This document shows positions 1 to 6,653 of a stretch of 64,000 nt of DNA, one piece after another. The translations under genes and the position numbers were made by a program. The stretch comes from Clostridia bacterium (GTDB taxonomy: Bacteria > Bacillota > Clostridia > Christensenellales > Borkfalkiaceae): the NCBI GenBank assembly GCA_017502525.1, contig JAFVUV010000006.1, forward strand, positions 1-64,000, written 5' to 3'. Position 1 is the stretch's first letter. Each line of letters begins with the position of its first letter. The notes beneath the pieces are model-generated. The model had not been told where the DNA came from. It worked only from the letters and a program-made list of their open reading frames with translations, and did not search any database.

Positions 1-29
1 AAACTTTGGTTTCTACCGAAACCAAACAT

Positions 30-105
30 TGCCCCTTAGCTCAGTAGGTAGAGCATGCGGCTGTTAACCGCAGTGTCGTCAGTTCGAGTCTGTCAGGGGC
101 AGCCA
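30..105 (+). tRNA. tRNA-Asn (GTT)
   Basis: A full cloverleaf can be drawn. The 7-bp acceptor stem starts at the t of position 30 and closes at 95-101, followed by discriminator g and an encoded CCA at 103-105. The D arm carries TAGCTCAG and the anticodon loop ctgttaa gives anticodon GTT (Asn). The T stem has one mismatch. The last 21 bases (85-105) recur exactly at 273-293 and 3233-3253, so this gene is the likely attachment site of the cassettes downstream. Confidence 0.95.
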
Positions 106-293
106 TCAAAAGAAAACATCAACCGATTGGTTGGTGTTTTTCTTTTGCCGTCGGTCACCCGACGGAGATGAACAATCCGAGCAACACAAAGTGTTGCTGA
201 CGTCGACGCTCGTCCGTTCGTTTACTCACTACCGAGTGCTAAGCACGTCAAAGTTGGTCGGTCAAAGGCGCGCGAGTCTGTCAGGGGCAGCCA
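104..293 (+). repeat. Multi-hairpin repeat, copy A, ending in a tRNA-Asn 3' copy
   Basis: This 190-bp unit recurs at 3063-3253 with a few substitutions, and its first ~100 bp recur at 6392-6491. It opens with a long A/T-flanked hairpin (about 107-145) that could terminate the tRNA transcript, followed by a ccgtcgg/ccgacgg hairpin and gcaacac/gtgttgc arms. It ends with the 21 bases of the tRNA-Asn 3' end (273-293). No protein can be supported in it. It is best read as a noncoding mobile or recombination-associated repeat. Confidence 0.85.
273..293 (+). other. Attachment-like direct repeat (tRNA-Asn 3' end)
   Basis: These 21 bp are identical to 85-105 (tRNA 3' end) and to 3233-3253. Duplication of a tRNA 3' end on both sides of foreign DNA is the classic footprint of site-specific integration. 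Whether it is still active is unknown, since no integrase gene lies in the window. Confidence 0.75.
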
Positions 294-300
294 CTTGTAT

Positions 301-409
301 GGGTCTATAAGTATTTTGCTTATAGACCTATATTTTCACGCTAAAATCGGTATTTATAGCAAAAATTAAGACCTATAAGAGCATTTTCACGCTTTTATAG
401 GTCTTTTTT
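301..409 (+). terminator. Two related hairpins, the second an intrinsic terminator
   Basis: The first stem pairs ggtctataag (302-311) with its complement at 319-328. The second pairs about 368-382 with 391-405 and ends in a T run (403-409). The two stems share the ggtctata / tataggtc core. The second fits a Rho-independent terminator closing off transcription from the tRNA side. Confidence 0.65.
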
Positions 410-441
410 AATGCAATTTTTTAGAAAAACGCCACGACAGA

Positions 442-457
442 TTTTGTCCCACACACT
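442..457 (+). repeat. 16-bp direct repeat flanking the two-gene cassette (left)
   Basis: The sequence ttttgtcccacacact is found exactly here and again at 3015-3030, just outside the nuclease and membrane-protein genes. The pair may mark the inner boundary of the cargo. Confidence 0.5.
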
Positions 458-532
458 TTAAGTCAATGTATGGTAAAACTCTCCCACACCTAGATTTGGA
501 CTATATATTTGTTTTGCAAAGGGCAAAAGGAA

Positions 533-561
533 TTGAAAAAAATATGATTTTATGTTATAAT
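533..561 (+). promoter_or_regulatory. Sigma-A type promoter of the zinc-finger nuclease gene
   Basis: TTGAAA at 533-538, a 17-bp spacer and TATAAT at 556-561 lie 31 bp before the start codon. An AAGGCGG ribosome-binding site follows. Confidence 0.7.
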
Positions 562-592
562 AAATTAAAAATTTTTAATTAAGGCGGTAATT

Positions 593-2263
593 ATGTCCGA
601 GAAAAAAGAAAAGAAATATATTATTGATAATCCCGTCTTAATGGCAGAATGGAATTGGGAAAAGAATAACGAATTAGGTTTAGACCCGAAAACTTTAACT
701 CTTGGTAGTGGTAAAAAAGTATGGTGGAAATGTAATAAAGGGCACGAATGGCTCGCAAGAATTGCAGATAGAAATAATGGAAAAGGTTGTCCTTATTGTT
801 CTAATCAAAAAGCAATAAAAGGTTATAACGATTTAGCAACTATTAACCCAAAACTTGTAAGCGAATGGAATTATGAAAAAAATGGTGATTTAAAACCTGA
901 AGATTTTATGCCTAATAGCAATAAAAAAGTTTGGTGGAAATGTGCTAAAGGACACGAGTGGCAGGCAAAAATTGCTAATAGAAATAATGGCAATAATTGT
1001 CCTATATGTAGCTCAGAAATGAGCTCTTCTTTTCCAGAATATGCTGTTTTATATTATCTTGAAAAATATGGAATAAAAGTTGTTCATAGATATAAGGGAA
1101 ATGGTTATGAATTGGATATCTATATCCCCCATAAAAAAATCGCTATTGAATATGATGGTTATTTTTATCATAAAAATAAAACAAAAAAAGATTTAGAAAA
1201 AAACTTAAAATGTAAAAAAGACGGTATTAAACTTTATAGAATAAGGGAAGGTTTACCTTTATTAAATGATACTTCAATAGACTATGTTGTAGATAAAAAA
1301 CAAAAAGAGTTAGGTGAAGTATTGAAAAAAGTATTAAGTGAAATTCTTGGATGTGGTCTTGATATTGACTTAAAAAGAGATACTATTGGAATAGAAAACT
1401 TACGTGAATATACCGAAAAATCAAATTCTCTTTTATTTACTAATCCTGAATTAGCAAAAGAATGGAATTATGAAAAAAATGGTAGTTTAATGCCAGAACA
1501 TTTTTTGCCGAATAGCGATAAAAAGGTATGGTGGAAATGCGAGAAAGGACACGAATGGCAGGCTATAATAGCAAATAGGAGTAAAGGTAGTGGTTGTCCG
1601 TATTGTTCAGGTAATAAAGTTTTAAGAAACTATAATGATTTGGTAACGGTTAATCCCAAACTTGCAAGTGAATTGAATTACGAAAAAAATGGTGAATTAA
1701 AACCAGAAGATTTTATGCCTAATAGCAATAAAAAAGTTTGGTGGAAATGCGCTAAAGGGCATGAATGGCAAGCTACAATTAACAATAGAAACAATGGTCA
1801 AGACTGTCCTATTTGTGCTAGCAAAAAAGTTCTCTCAGGCTATAATGATTTGGTAACGGTTAATCCCAAACTTGCAAGTGAATGGAATTATGGAAGAAAT
1901 GGAAGTTTAAGACCAGAAGAATTTACTGCAAATAGTGGTGTGAAAGTATGGTGGAAATGTTATAAAGGACACGAGTGGCAATCGACAATAGCGCATAGAA
2001 ATAATGGACGTGGGTGTCCTTATTGCACTGGTAAACAAGCAATTAAGGGCGAAAGTGATTTAGCGACCATTAATCCCAACCTTGCAAATGAGTGGAATTA
2101 CGAAAAAAATGGTGAATTAAAACCAGAAGATTTTATGCCTAATAGCAATAAAAAAGTTTGGTGGAAATGCAGTAAAGGTCACGAATGGCAAGCAACAATA
2201 GCAAGTAGAAATAGTGGAAGGGGCTGTCCTTATTGTGCAGGTCGCAAAAAGCCAAAACAATAA
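593..2263 (+). CDS. Zinc-finger repeat protein with internal Vsr/DUF559-like nuclease domain
   Basis: This 556-residue protein holds six copies of a treble-clef zinc-finger module of the DUF4379 (PF14311) kind, at about residues 17-75, 87-140, 286-340, 356-410, 426-480 and 496-550. Each carries KVWWKC..KGHEW and a CPxC pair (C, H, C, C ligands). Between copies 2 and 3 (about 146-260) lies a restriction-endonuclease-like fold: E149, ELDIYIP (D175) and IEYDGYFYH (E186, D188, H193), resembling Vsr and DUF559 proteins. Inference: a DNA-binding nuclease of a mobile or defence element. Copies 4 and 6 share a 76-bp identical DNA stretch. Codon use (TAT GAT GGT where core genes write TAC GAC GGT) suggests a foreign origin. 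The start has its own promoter and an AAGGCGG site. The membrane-protein gene follows 39 bp later. Substrate and role are unproven. Confidence 0.8.
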   Translation: MSEKKEKKYIIDNPVLMAEWNWEKNNELGLDPKTLTLGSGKKVWWKCNKGHEWLARIADRNNGKGCPYCSNQKAIKGYNDLATINPKLVSEWNYEKNGDLKPEDFMPNSNKKVWWKCAKGHEWQAKIANRNNGNNCPICSSEMSSSFPEYAVLYYLEKYGIKVVHRYKGNGYELDIYIPHKKIAIEYDGYFYHKNKTKKDLEKNLKCKKDGIKLYRIREGLPLLNDTSIDYVVDKKQKELGEVLKKVLSEILGCGLDIDLKRDTIGIENLREYTEKSNSLLFTNPELAKEWNYEKNGSLMPEHFLPNSDKKVWWKCEKGHEWQAIIANRSKGSGCPYCSGNKVLRNYNDLVTVNPKLASELNYEKNGELKPEDFMPNSNKKVWWKCAKGHEWQATINNRNNGQDCPICASKKVLSGYNDLVTVNPKLASEWNYGRNGSLRPEEFTANSGVKVWWKCYKGHEWQSTIAHRNNGRGCPYCTGKQAIKGESDLATINPNLANEWNYEKNGELKPEDFMPNSNKKVWWKCSKGHEWQATIASRNSGRGCPYCAGRKKPKQ

Positions 2264-2302
2264 CAAAGGAGAAAAACGAATATAATTCGTAAATGTTTAA
2301 AT

Positions 2303-2986
2303 ATGAAAGAAAATCGAGTAGGTGCTTGTAGTTGTTTAGTGGTTGCTGTATTAAGTTTGGGGTTGTCAATTGTATTTACGGTTAAAGAACTAAATTGGTG
2401 GTCAAATTTTTGTTTTGCTATTATGGGTAGCGCGTTATTATCTTTCGTAATTTGTTTAATAAACTATATTATTCTTCGGAAGAAATTAGTTGAAGAATTA
2501 TATAATGGACTTTATAAGTTTAACAATGACACAAACGCGCAATTATATGCAACAAGTAATAATAAAACAGCCGAGAACCTGGCAACCGTAATAGGGATAG
2601 CAAGTGCTAGTTTGCTTGATTTAACCTATTATGCTCATAACATTAAAATAGGATTATTTAAGATAGAAAAGAAAAAAATAGCATTACTAAAAAAAATAAT
2701 AAAAGAACTTGAAGACAATATGCAGAATAATATTTATTCTATTGGACAGTATTTACAATTAAGAAAAGATTGTGCGGAAAAGAATATAAATGAATTATAT
2801 GCGATAGTTGAAACTCTTCTTAAAGAAAAATTGGTTTATGAAATGGCATATGATTTAACAAAAATGGTTAAATCTGTGGTTAAGAATTCAAAAGACGCTT
2901 TCGGAAAATCAGAGGAAGAAATTAAAAATCTAATGTGTGATTTTATAGATGCTAAAATATTATTAGATAAAAATAATAATAAATAG
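2303..2986 (+). CDS. Two-span membrane protein of unknown function
   Basis: I do not recognise this 227-residue protein. Two hydrophobic segments lie near the N terminus (about 9-27 and 34-57). The remaining ~170 residues are charged and probably helical, rich in Lys and Glu, so a cytoplasmic coiled-coil-like body anchored in the membrane is likely. It sits 39 bp after the zinc-finger nuclease gene, probably in the same transcript, and both lie between the same direct repeats. The nearest good Shine-Dalgarno site (AAGGAG, about 2266) is too far from this ATG, so the start is uncertain. The pairing with a nuclease-like protein would suit a two-component defence cassette, but nothing in the sequence proves that. 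Confidence 0.6.
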   Translation: MKENRVGACSCLVVAVLSLGLSIVFTVKELNWWSNFCFAIMGSALLSFVICLINYIILRKKLVEELYNGLYKFNNDTNAQLYATSNNKTAENLATVIGIASASLLDLTYYAHNIKIGLFKIEKKKIALLKKIIKELEDNMQNNIYSIGQYLQLRKDCAEKNINELYAIVETLLKEKLVYEMAYDLTKMVKSVVKNSKDAFGKSEEEIKNLMCDFIDAKILLDKNNNK

Positions 2987-3014
2987 TGAGAAACCAAAAC
3001 AACTAAAAAATACT

Positions 3015-3030
3015 TTTTGTCCCACACACT
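3015..3030 (+). repeat. 16-bp direct repeat flanking the two-gene cassette (right)
   Basis: Exact copy of 442-457. See that entry. Confidence 0.5.
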
Positions 3031-3062
3031 ATACCCTAAAACGAGATTTAGTCTCATACACA

Positions 3063-3253
3063 CATCAAAAGAAAACATCAACCAAACGGTTGGTGTTTTT
3101 CTTTTGCCGTCGGTCACCCGACGGAGATGAACTATCTAAGCAATACTTTGCGTTGCTGGTGTCGACGCTCGTCCGTTCGTTTTACTCACTACCGAGTGCT
3201 AAGCCCGTCAAAGTTGGTCGGTCAAAGGCGCGCGAGTCTGTCAGGGGCAGCCA
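3063..3253 (+). repeat. Multi-hairpin repeat, copy B, ending in a tRNA-Asn 3' copy
   Basis: This unit is homologous over its whole 191 bp to copy A, with changed hairpin loops and a few substitutions. It again ends with the 21-bp tRNA-Asn 3' sequence (3233-3253). With copy A it brackets the nuclease/membrane-protein cassette. A 60-codon reading frame crosses it but is judged not to be a gene. Confidence 0.85.
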
Positions 3254-3263
3254 TCTTGCATTG

Positions 3264-3278
3264 ATAAAATAGCTGTCA
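3264..3278 (+). repeat. 15-bp inverted repeat, left end of the MATE/MarR module
   Basis: ataaaatagctgtca here is the exact reverse complement of 6367-6381. The two copies bracket the G+C-richer MATE/MarR segment. Confidence 0.45.
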
Positions 3279-3284
3279 GTGCAT

Positions 3285-3318
3285 AAAAAGACGAGATTTA
3301 TTCAATCTCGTCTTTTTT
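3285..3318 (+). terminator. Intrinsic terminator
   Basis: A 12-bp stem (3286-3297 with 3305-3316) has an A run before it and a T run after it. It lies just after the last copy of the tRNA-Asn 3' end, so it may be the original terminator of the tRNA gene, displaced by the inserted cassette. Confidence 0.75.
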
Positions 3319-3547
3319 ATTCATTAAAAACTGCATAAAACAGTGTAAAGCGGAATAATTATTCAGTCAAAAAGTTGGACAAAAATGTTCCGTTTTAGAG
3401 CTGTCACTTTGCGATTTTCCAGAATAAGTAGGTTATGAACTGAAACGGCAATTTTTTTTGGCAAATTTTTCTAAGGAATATAACAATATTTTTCTTTTAT
3501 CGAATAAATCTTCTTGATTTGTTGATGAGAAGCGCACACGAAATAAT

Positions 3548-3585
3548 AGGGCTGACGGAACAGTAGACCGTCAGCCCTAATTTTT
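3548..3585 (-). terminator. Terminator hairpin after the MATE fusion gene
   Basis: An 11-bp perfect G+C-rich stem (agggctgacgg at 3548-3558, complement at 3568-3578) overlaps the gene end and has an A/T-rich tail on the minus strand. Confidence 0.65.
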
Positions 3586-5548
3586 ATTGATTAAATACAG
3601 CTGCACTCTGCATCTGTGCAAGAATCGTCTCTGTAGCGGAATCAAGTCCTACGGATGAGTCAATCACAATATCGTAATGTGTGCCATCGCCCCATTCAAG
3701 TCCCGATATGTGCTGATAATAGGATGCGCGTGCTTTGTCGGAGTGCTTGATATTCCTTTCGGCTTCTTTTTTGCTGTCACCGTAAAGCTCCATTACGCGC
3801 TTGATGCGGTATTCCTCGGGTGCGTGAACAAATACGCGCACTACACTCGGACGGTCGCGGAGAACGAAATCGGCAGCGCGTCCAACGATGACACAGCTAC
3901 CGCTATCGGCAATCTTTTGTATGACCTTGTACTGGGCGCGGATCGCATGCCGAACAACCTTCCTTGAAAGATACAGGTCATGAAGCCGTCTCGGAGAGTT
4001 TTTGTTCAGTCCCGAAATAAATTCACGGTCAAGTCCGCTTTCCTCTGCGGCGAGCGCTGTCATTTCCTTGTAATAAAACGGAATACCGAGCCTTTCGGCA
4101 ACCATTTTGCCTATTTGCTTGCCGCCCGAACCGTGTTTACGGGCTATCGTGATAATAACACCCGGGTGTGACGGCATGATTGCCACGGAATGCTCTGCCT
4201 TTGCCTTTTCAAGTGAGCTTTGCGTGTACGCCTTTTTAAAGAAGAACAGACACATAAGAAAACCGACCAAAGTTGTAAGTCCGTCTGTGACAGGATAGGT
4301 CAGCCAAAAATAATCAAGACCGATCAGTGAGAAAAGATAGCCCAGTGGCACGAACAGTATCACCGTGCGGATCACCGTCAGAGCCGAGCTTTTCACGGGC
4401 TGTCCCACCGCTTGGAAGAGTACGGGATAGGTCAATGATGTGACAAGTGGCAAAAAGCTCCAACCGATTATGCGGAATGCGGTAATGCCGATACGGATAA
4501 CCTCCTCGTCCGATGAGAAAAAGAGCAGCATCGGCTCGGGAATCAGATTGAAGCAAAGCGTGCCGAGAGACATCAGGACAAGCCCGAACAGAATGGACGT
4601 GTTCAGCGTCTTTTTGCAACGGTCAATATTTTTTGCCGCGAAATTAAAGCTGATCACGGGAACGATGCAGGTCTGCATTGCGCCAAGCGGAATAAAGAAG
4701 AAGGTCTGCCACTTGTAGTAAAGCCCGAGCGTTGTAACCGCCGCATCAGAAAAGGTAGCAAGGATCATATTGAGACCGAATATGTAAAATGTGTACGCCG
4801 ATTGCATCAGAATGTTGGGAAGCCCCAAACGGAATATCTTTGCAACATAATGCGGATATTTGTTGAGAACGGGAGAACGGTGAAATCCCTTTTTCATCAC
4901 GACGAGTGCGGCGACGACTTGACCTGCCACGGTAGCAACTGCCGCGCCTGCGATGCCCATTCTCGGGAGTCCAAACAGCCCAAAGATAAGCAGCGGATCG
5001 AGAATGATATTGGTTACTGCACCGAATATCTGCGCCACCATCGGCGTTTTCATATCCCCCTGTGCCTGCAATATCTTCGTCCAGATGCTTTCAAGGAATA
5101 ACCCAAAGCTGAATACGCAAACGATCCTGCCATAAGTGATAACTTCAGAAATGATAACGGGATCATTGGTTGACATTCTTGCAAAGGCAGGCATAATGGC
5201 GTAGCATACTGCGGCAAAGATCAACCAAAGCGCACCGGCAAGCGGTGTTCCGACACCTGCGTATTCCTTCGCCTTCTCCTTTTGATCAAGACCGAGCTTT
5301 GCCGCCATAACGGTATTGATACCGACACCCGTGCCAACGGCGAGGGCAATCATCAGAAGCTGAATGGGATAAATGATGGAGAGCGCGGTCAGACCCGAGT
5401 CCGAGAAGCGACCGACAAAAACGCTGTCCACAATATTGTAAAGCGCTTGAATTAGCTGTGCGAGCATCACGGGCGGCGCCATTTTGAAAAGAATTTTACT
5501 GATCCGCTCCGTGCCAAAATAATTGCTTTGTTCTTTGATCGCTTCCAT
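3584..5548 (-). CDS. MATE efflux transporter fused to a cytidylate-kinase-like domain
   Basis: The protein has 654 residues against ~450 for an ordinary MATE transporter. Residues 1 to ~450 form a twelve-span MATE antiporter (GTERISKILFKMAPPVMLAQ near the start), expected to export drugs or other cations in exchange for H+ or Na+. Residues ~460-654 form a cytidylate-kinase-like domain (PF13189 type) with a nucleotide-loop variant ARKHGSGGKQIG and the conserved VGRAADFVL and HAPEEYRI segments. The role of the fused kinase is unknown. The gene starts 1 bp after the stop of the MarR gene, so translation is probably coupled and MarR is the likely repressor. Base composition is clearly richer in G+C than the neighbours, which suggests acquisition by transfer. 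Confidence 0.9.
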   Translation of the reverse strand: MEAIKEQSNYFGTERISKILFKMAPPVMLAQLIQALYNIVDSVFVGRFSDSGLTALSIIYPIQLLMIALAVGTGVGINTVMAAKLGLDQKEKAKEYAGVGTPLAGALWLIFAAVCYAIMPAFARMSTNDPVIISEVITYGRIVCVFSFGLFLESIWTKILQAQGDMKTPMVAQIFGAVTNIILDPLLIFGLFGLPRMGIAGAAVATVAGQVVAALVVMKKGFHRSPVLNKYPHYVAKIFRLGLPNILMQSAYTFYIFGLNMILATFSDAAVTTLGLYYKWQTFFFIPLGAMQTCIVPVISFNFAAKNIDRCKKTLNTSILFGLVLMSLGTLCFNLIPEPMLLFFSSDEEVIRIGITAFRIIGWSFLPLVTSLTYPVLFQAVGQPVKSSALTVIRTVILFVPLGYLFSLIGLDYFWLTYPVTDGLTTLVGFLMCLFFFKKAYTQSSLEKAKAEHSVAIMPSHPGVIITIARKHGSGGKQIGKMVAERLGIPFYYKEMTALAAEESGLDREFISGLNKNSPRRLHDLYLSRKVVRHAIRAQYKVIQKIADSGSCVIVGRAADFVLRDRPSVVRVFVHAPEEYRIKRVMELYGDSKKEAERNIKHSDKARASYYQHISGLEWGDGTHYDIVIDSSVGLDSATETILAQMQSAAVFNQ

Positions 5549-5549
5549 A

Positions 5550-5996
5550 TCAGGTCATATCCTCCTCAAGTGCCTTTGCGAGTACGCTGTCGTATTCGCA
5601 GATCAGAGCGGTCATTTGCCGTATCTTGCGGACACCCATAGATGCAGCCGCTTGCTCCTCCACCTTGCCAAGAGAAGCGAGCAAGGGAGCGGCGTATTCT
5701 TCGCCCTTTGCCGTAAACACGTAGGCTTTTTCTCTGCCCGAGGAATTCTCCGGACTGTCACAAAGCAGCCTATCCGTGAGCATGGAAGTGATCACATGAT
5801 TGACCGTTTGCTTGGGAAGCAGATAATTTTCGCAGATCTGCTTCTGCGTACAGAACCCGTTATCGCGGATCGTATATAAAACGAGCATTTCGTTGTAGCT
5901 GACACCGTGCTTTTTCGACCACGAAGAATAAACGCCGCGGAACTTAATAATCGCTCGGTTGACGTCGTTCATAAGCTGTTGTATCTCAACTTCCAT
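5550..5996 (-). CDS. MarR family transcriptional regulator
   Basis: A 148-residue winged-helix regulator. The recognition region covers NYLLPKQTVNHVITSML and the wing SGREKAYVFTAKGEEY. The start at 5996 is chosen because a GGAGG site lies just upstream. A longer reading from a TTG at 6008 would run through that site. A textbook promoter and a perfect palindrome lie immediately upstream. The MATE-kinase gene begins 1 bp after its stop, an arrangement common for MarR repressors of efflux pumps. Inference: the ligand is a toxic compound exported by the pump. Confidence 0.92.
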   Translation of the reverse strand: MEVEIQQLMNDVNRAIIKFRGVYSSWSKKHGVSYNEMLVLYTIRDNGFCTQKQICENYLLPKQTVNHVITSMLTDRLLCDSPENSSGREKAYVFTAKGEEYAAPLLASLGKVEEQAAASMGVRKIRQMTALICEYDSVLAKALEEDMT

Positions 5997-6008
5997 GATA
6001 GCCTCCAA

Positions 6009-6024
6009 AGTCCCATATGGGACT
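6009..6024. promoter_or_regulatory. Perfect 16-bp palindrome, probable MarR operator
   Basis: AGTCCCATATGGGACT is its own reverse complement. It sits between the -10 box and the start codon of the marR gene, so bound MarR would block its own operon. Confidence 0.8.
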
Positions 6025-6029
6025 TATAG

Positions 6030-6058
6030 ATTATAACCCAACAGAAGTGAAATGTCAA
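6030..6058 (-). promoter_or_regulatory. Consensus promoter of the marR-MATE operon
   Basis: On the minus strand TTGACA (6053-6058), a 17-bp spacer and TATAAT (6030-6035) match the consensus exactly. Confidence 0.9.
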
Positions 6059-6226
6059 TATGTTTTGCATAGAATATGGGAATGAATATGGAAAAAATTG
6101 AAAGGTCTGATGGAATGCATCCGTCGGCATTCAAAAATTACGGTGTAGTAGGCAAAGATAGCCAAATCGGTTGAAAAGTTCATCAGAATATGATAGACTT
6201 CTCTATACATTATATATAATATATAG

Positions 6227-6315
6227 GAAGAACGCCAACAAGGAAAACTACTTGGCGTACTTGAAAAAGAAGAACGCCAAGACCGCCAAAAAATAAAAAA
6301 ATCTTTGGCGTACTT
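6227..6315. repeat. Alternating aacgccaa / ttggcgt repeats
   Basis: gaagaacgccaa occurs at 6227-6238 and 6269-6280. ttggcgtactt occurs at 6252-6262 and 6305-6315. The two forms are nearly reverse complements, so two successive hairpins can form. No gene is visible here. Confidence 0.6.
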
Positions 6316-6332
6316 CCCAAAAATGAAAAAGG

Positions 6333-6356
6333 CACGGTTTTAGAACCGTGTTTTTT
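6333..6356 (+). terminator. Intrinsic terminator
   Basis: cacggtt/aaccgtg stem (6333-6350) followed by a T run. No plus-strand gene precedes it, so it may end a short noncoding transcript covering 6227-6315, or be a leftover of the inserted module. Confidence 0.6.
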
Positions 6357-6366
6357 GTTTGGGAAA

Positions 6367-6381
6367 TGACAGCTATTTTAT
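6367..6381 (-). repeat. 15-bp inverted repeat, right end of the MATE/MarR module
   Basis: Exact reverse complement of 3264-3278. It lies just before repeat copy C. Confidence 0.45.
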
Positions 6382-6391
6382 GAAGGAAAGA

Positions 6392-6491
6392 CATCAAAAG
6401 AGAAGACCAACGAGAGTTGGTCTTTTTCTTTTGCCGTCGTGTACCCGACGGAGATGAACTATCTAAGCAATACTTTGCGTTGCAATCGTCG
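6392..6491 (+). repeat. Multi-hairpin repeat, truncated copy C
   Basis: This is homologous to the first ~100 bp of copies A and B. The first hairpin has changed on both sides of the stem (agaccaac with gttggtct) and so keeps its pairing. The second half and the tRNA-like tail are missing. Confidence 0.75.
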
Positions 6492-6574
6492 AAAATAATG
6501 TTTTATTAAAAGTGTTTATGTGTTTTAAGAGTTATTTGTAGTTAACACTATTCAAAAAAATTATAAGAAAAGAT

Positions 6575-6603
6575 TTGAACATTGTTTAAATTTATGATAT
6601 AAT
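6575..6603 (+). promoter_or_regulatory. Promoter of the LysR gene
   Basis: TTGAAC (6575-6580), 17-bp spacer, TATAAT (6598-6603). Confidence 0.7.
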
Positions 6604-6653
6604 ATAAAAAAATAACAAATAAAAGGATATAAAATTAATTTATGGAGAAAAAT

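Noticed and set aside
1429..2250. Regular 210-bp spaced repeats considered as a CRISPR array
   Set aside because: The period is an in-frame 70-residue zinc-finger module in a single reading frame, with no short repeat-spacer pattern.
3090..3272. 60-codon frame ending in a basic stretch, across repeat copy B
   Set aside because: It runs through the hairpins and the tRNA-derived tail, has no ribosome-binding site, and is not kept intact in copies A and C.
3677..5135. Several plus-strand frames inside the MATE fusion gene
   Set aside because: They are opposite-strand shadows of a G+C-rich gene, without ribosome-binding sites or recognisable products.
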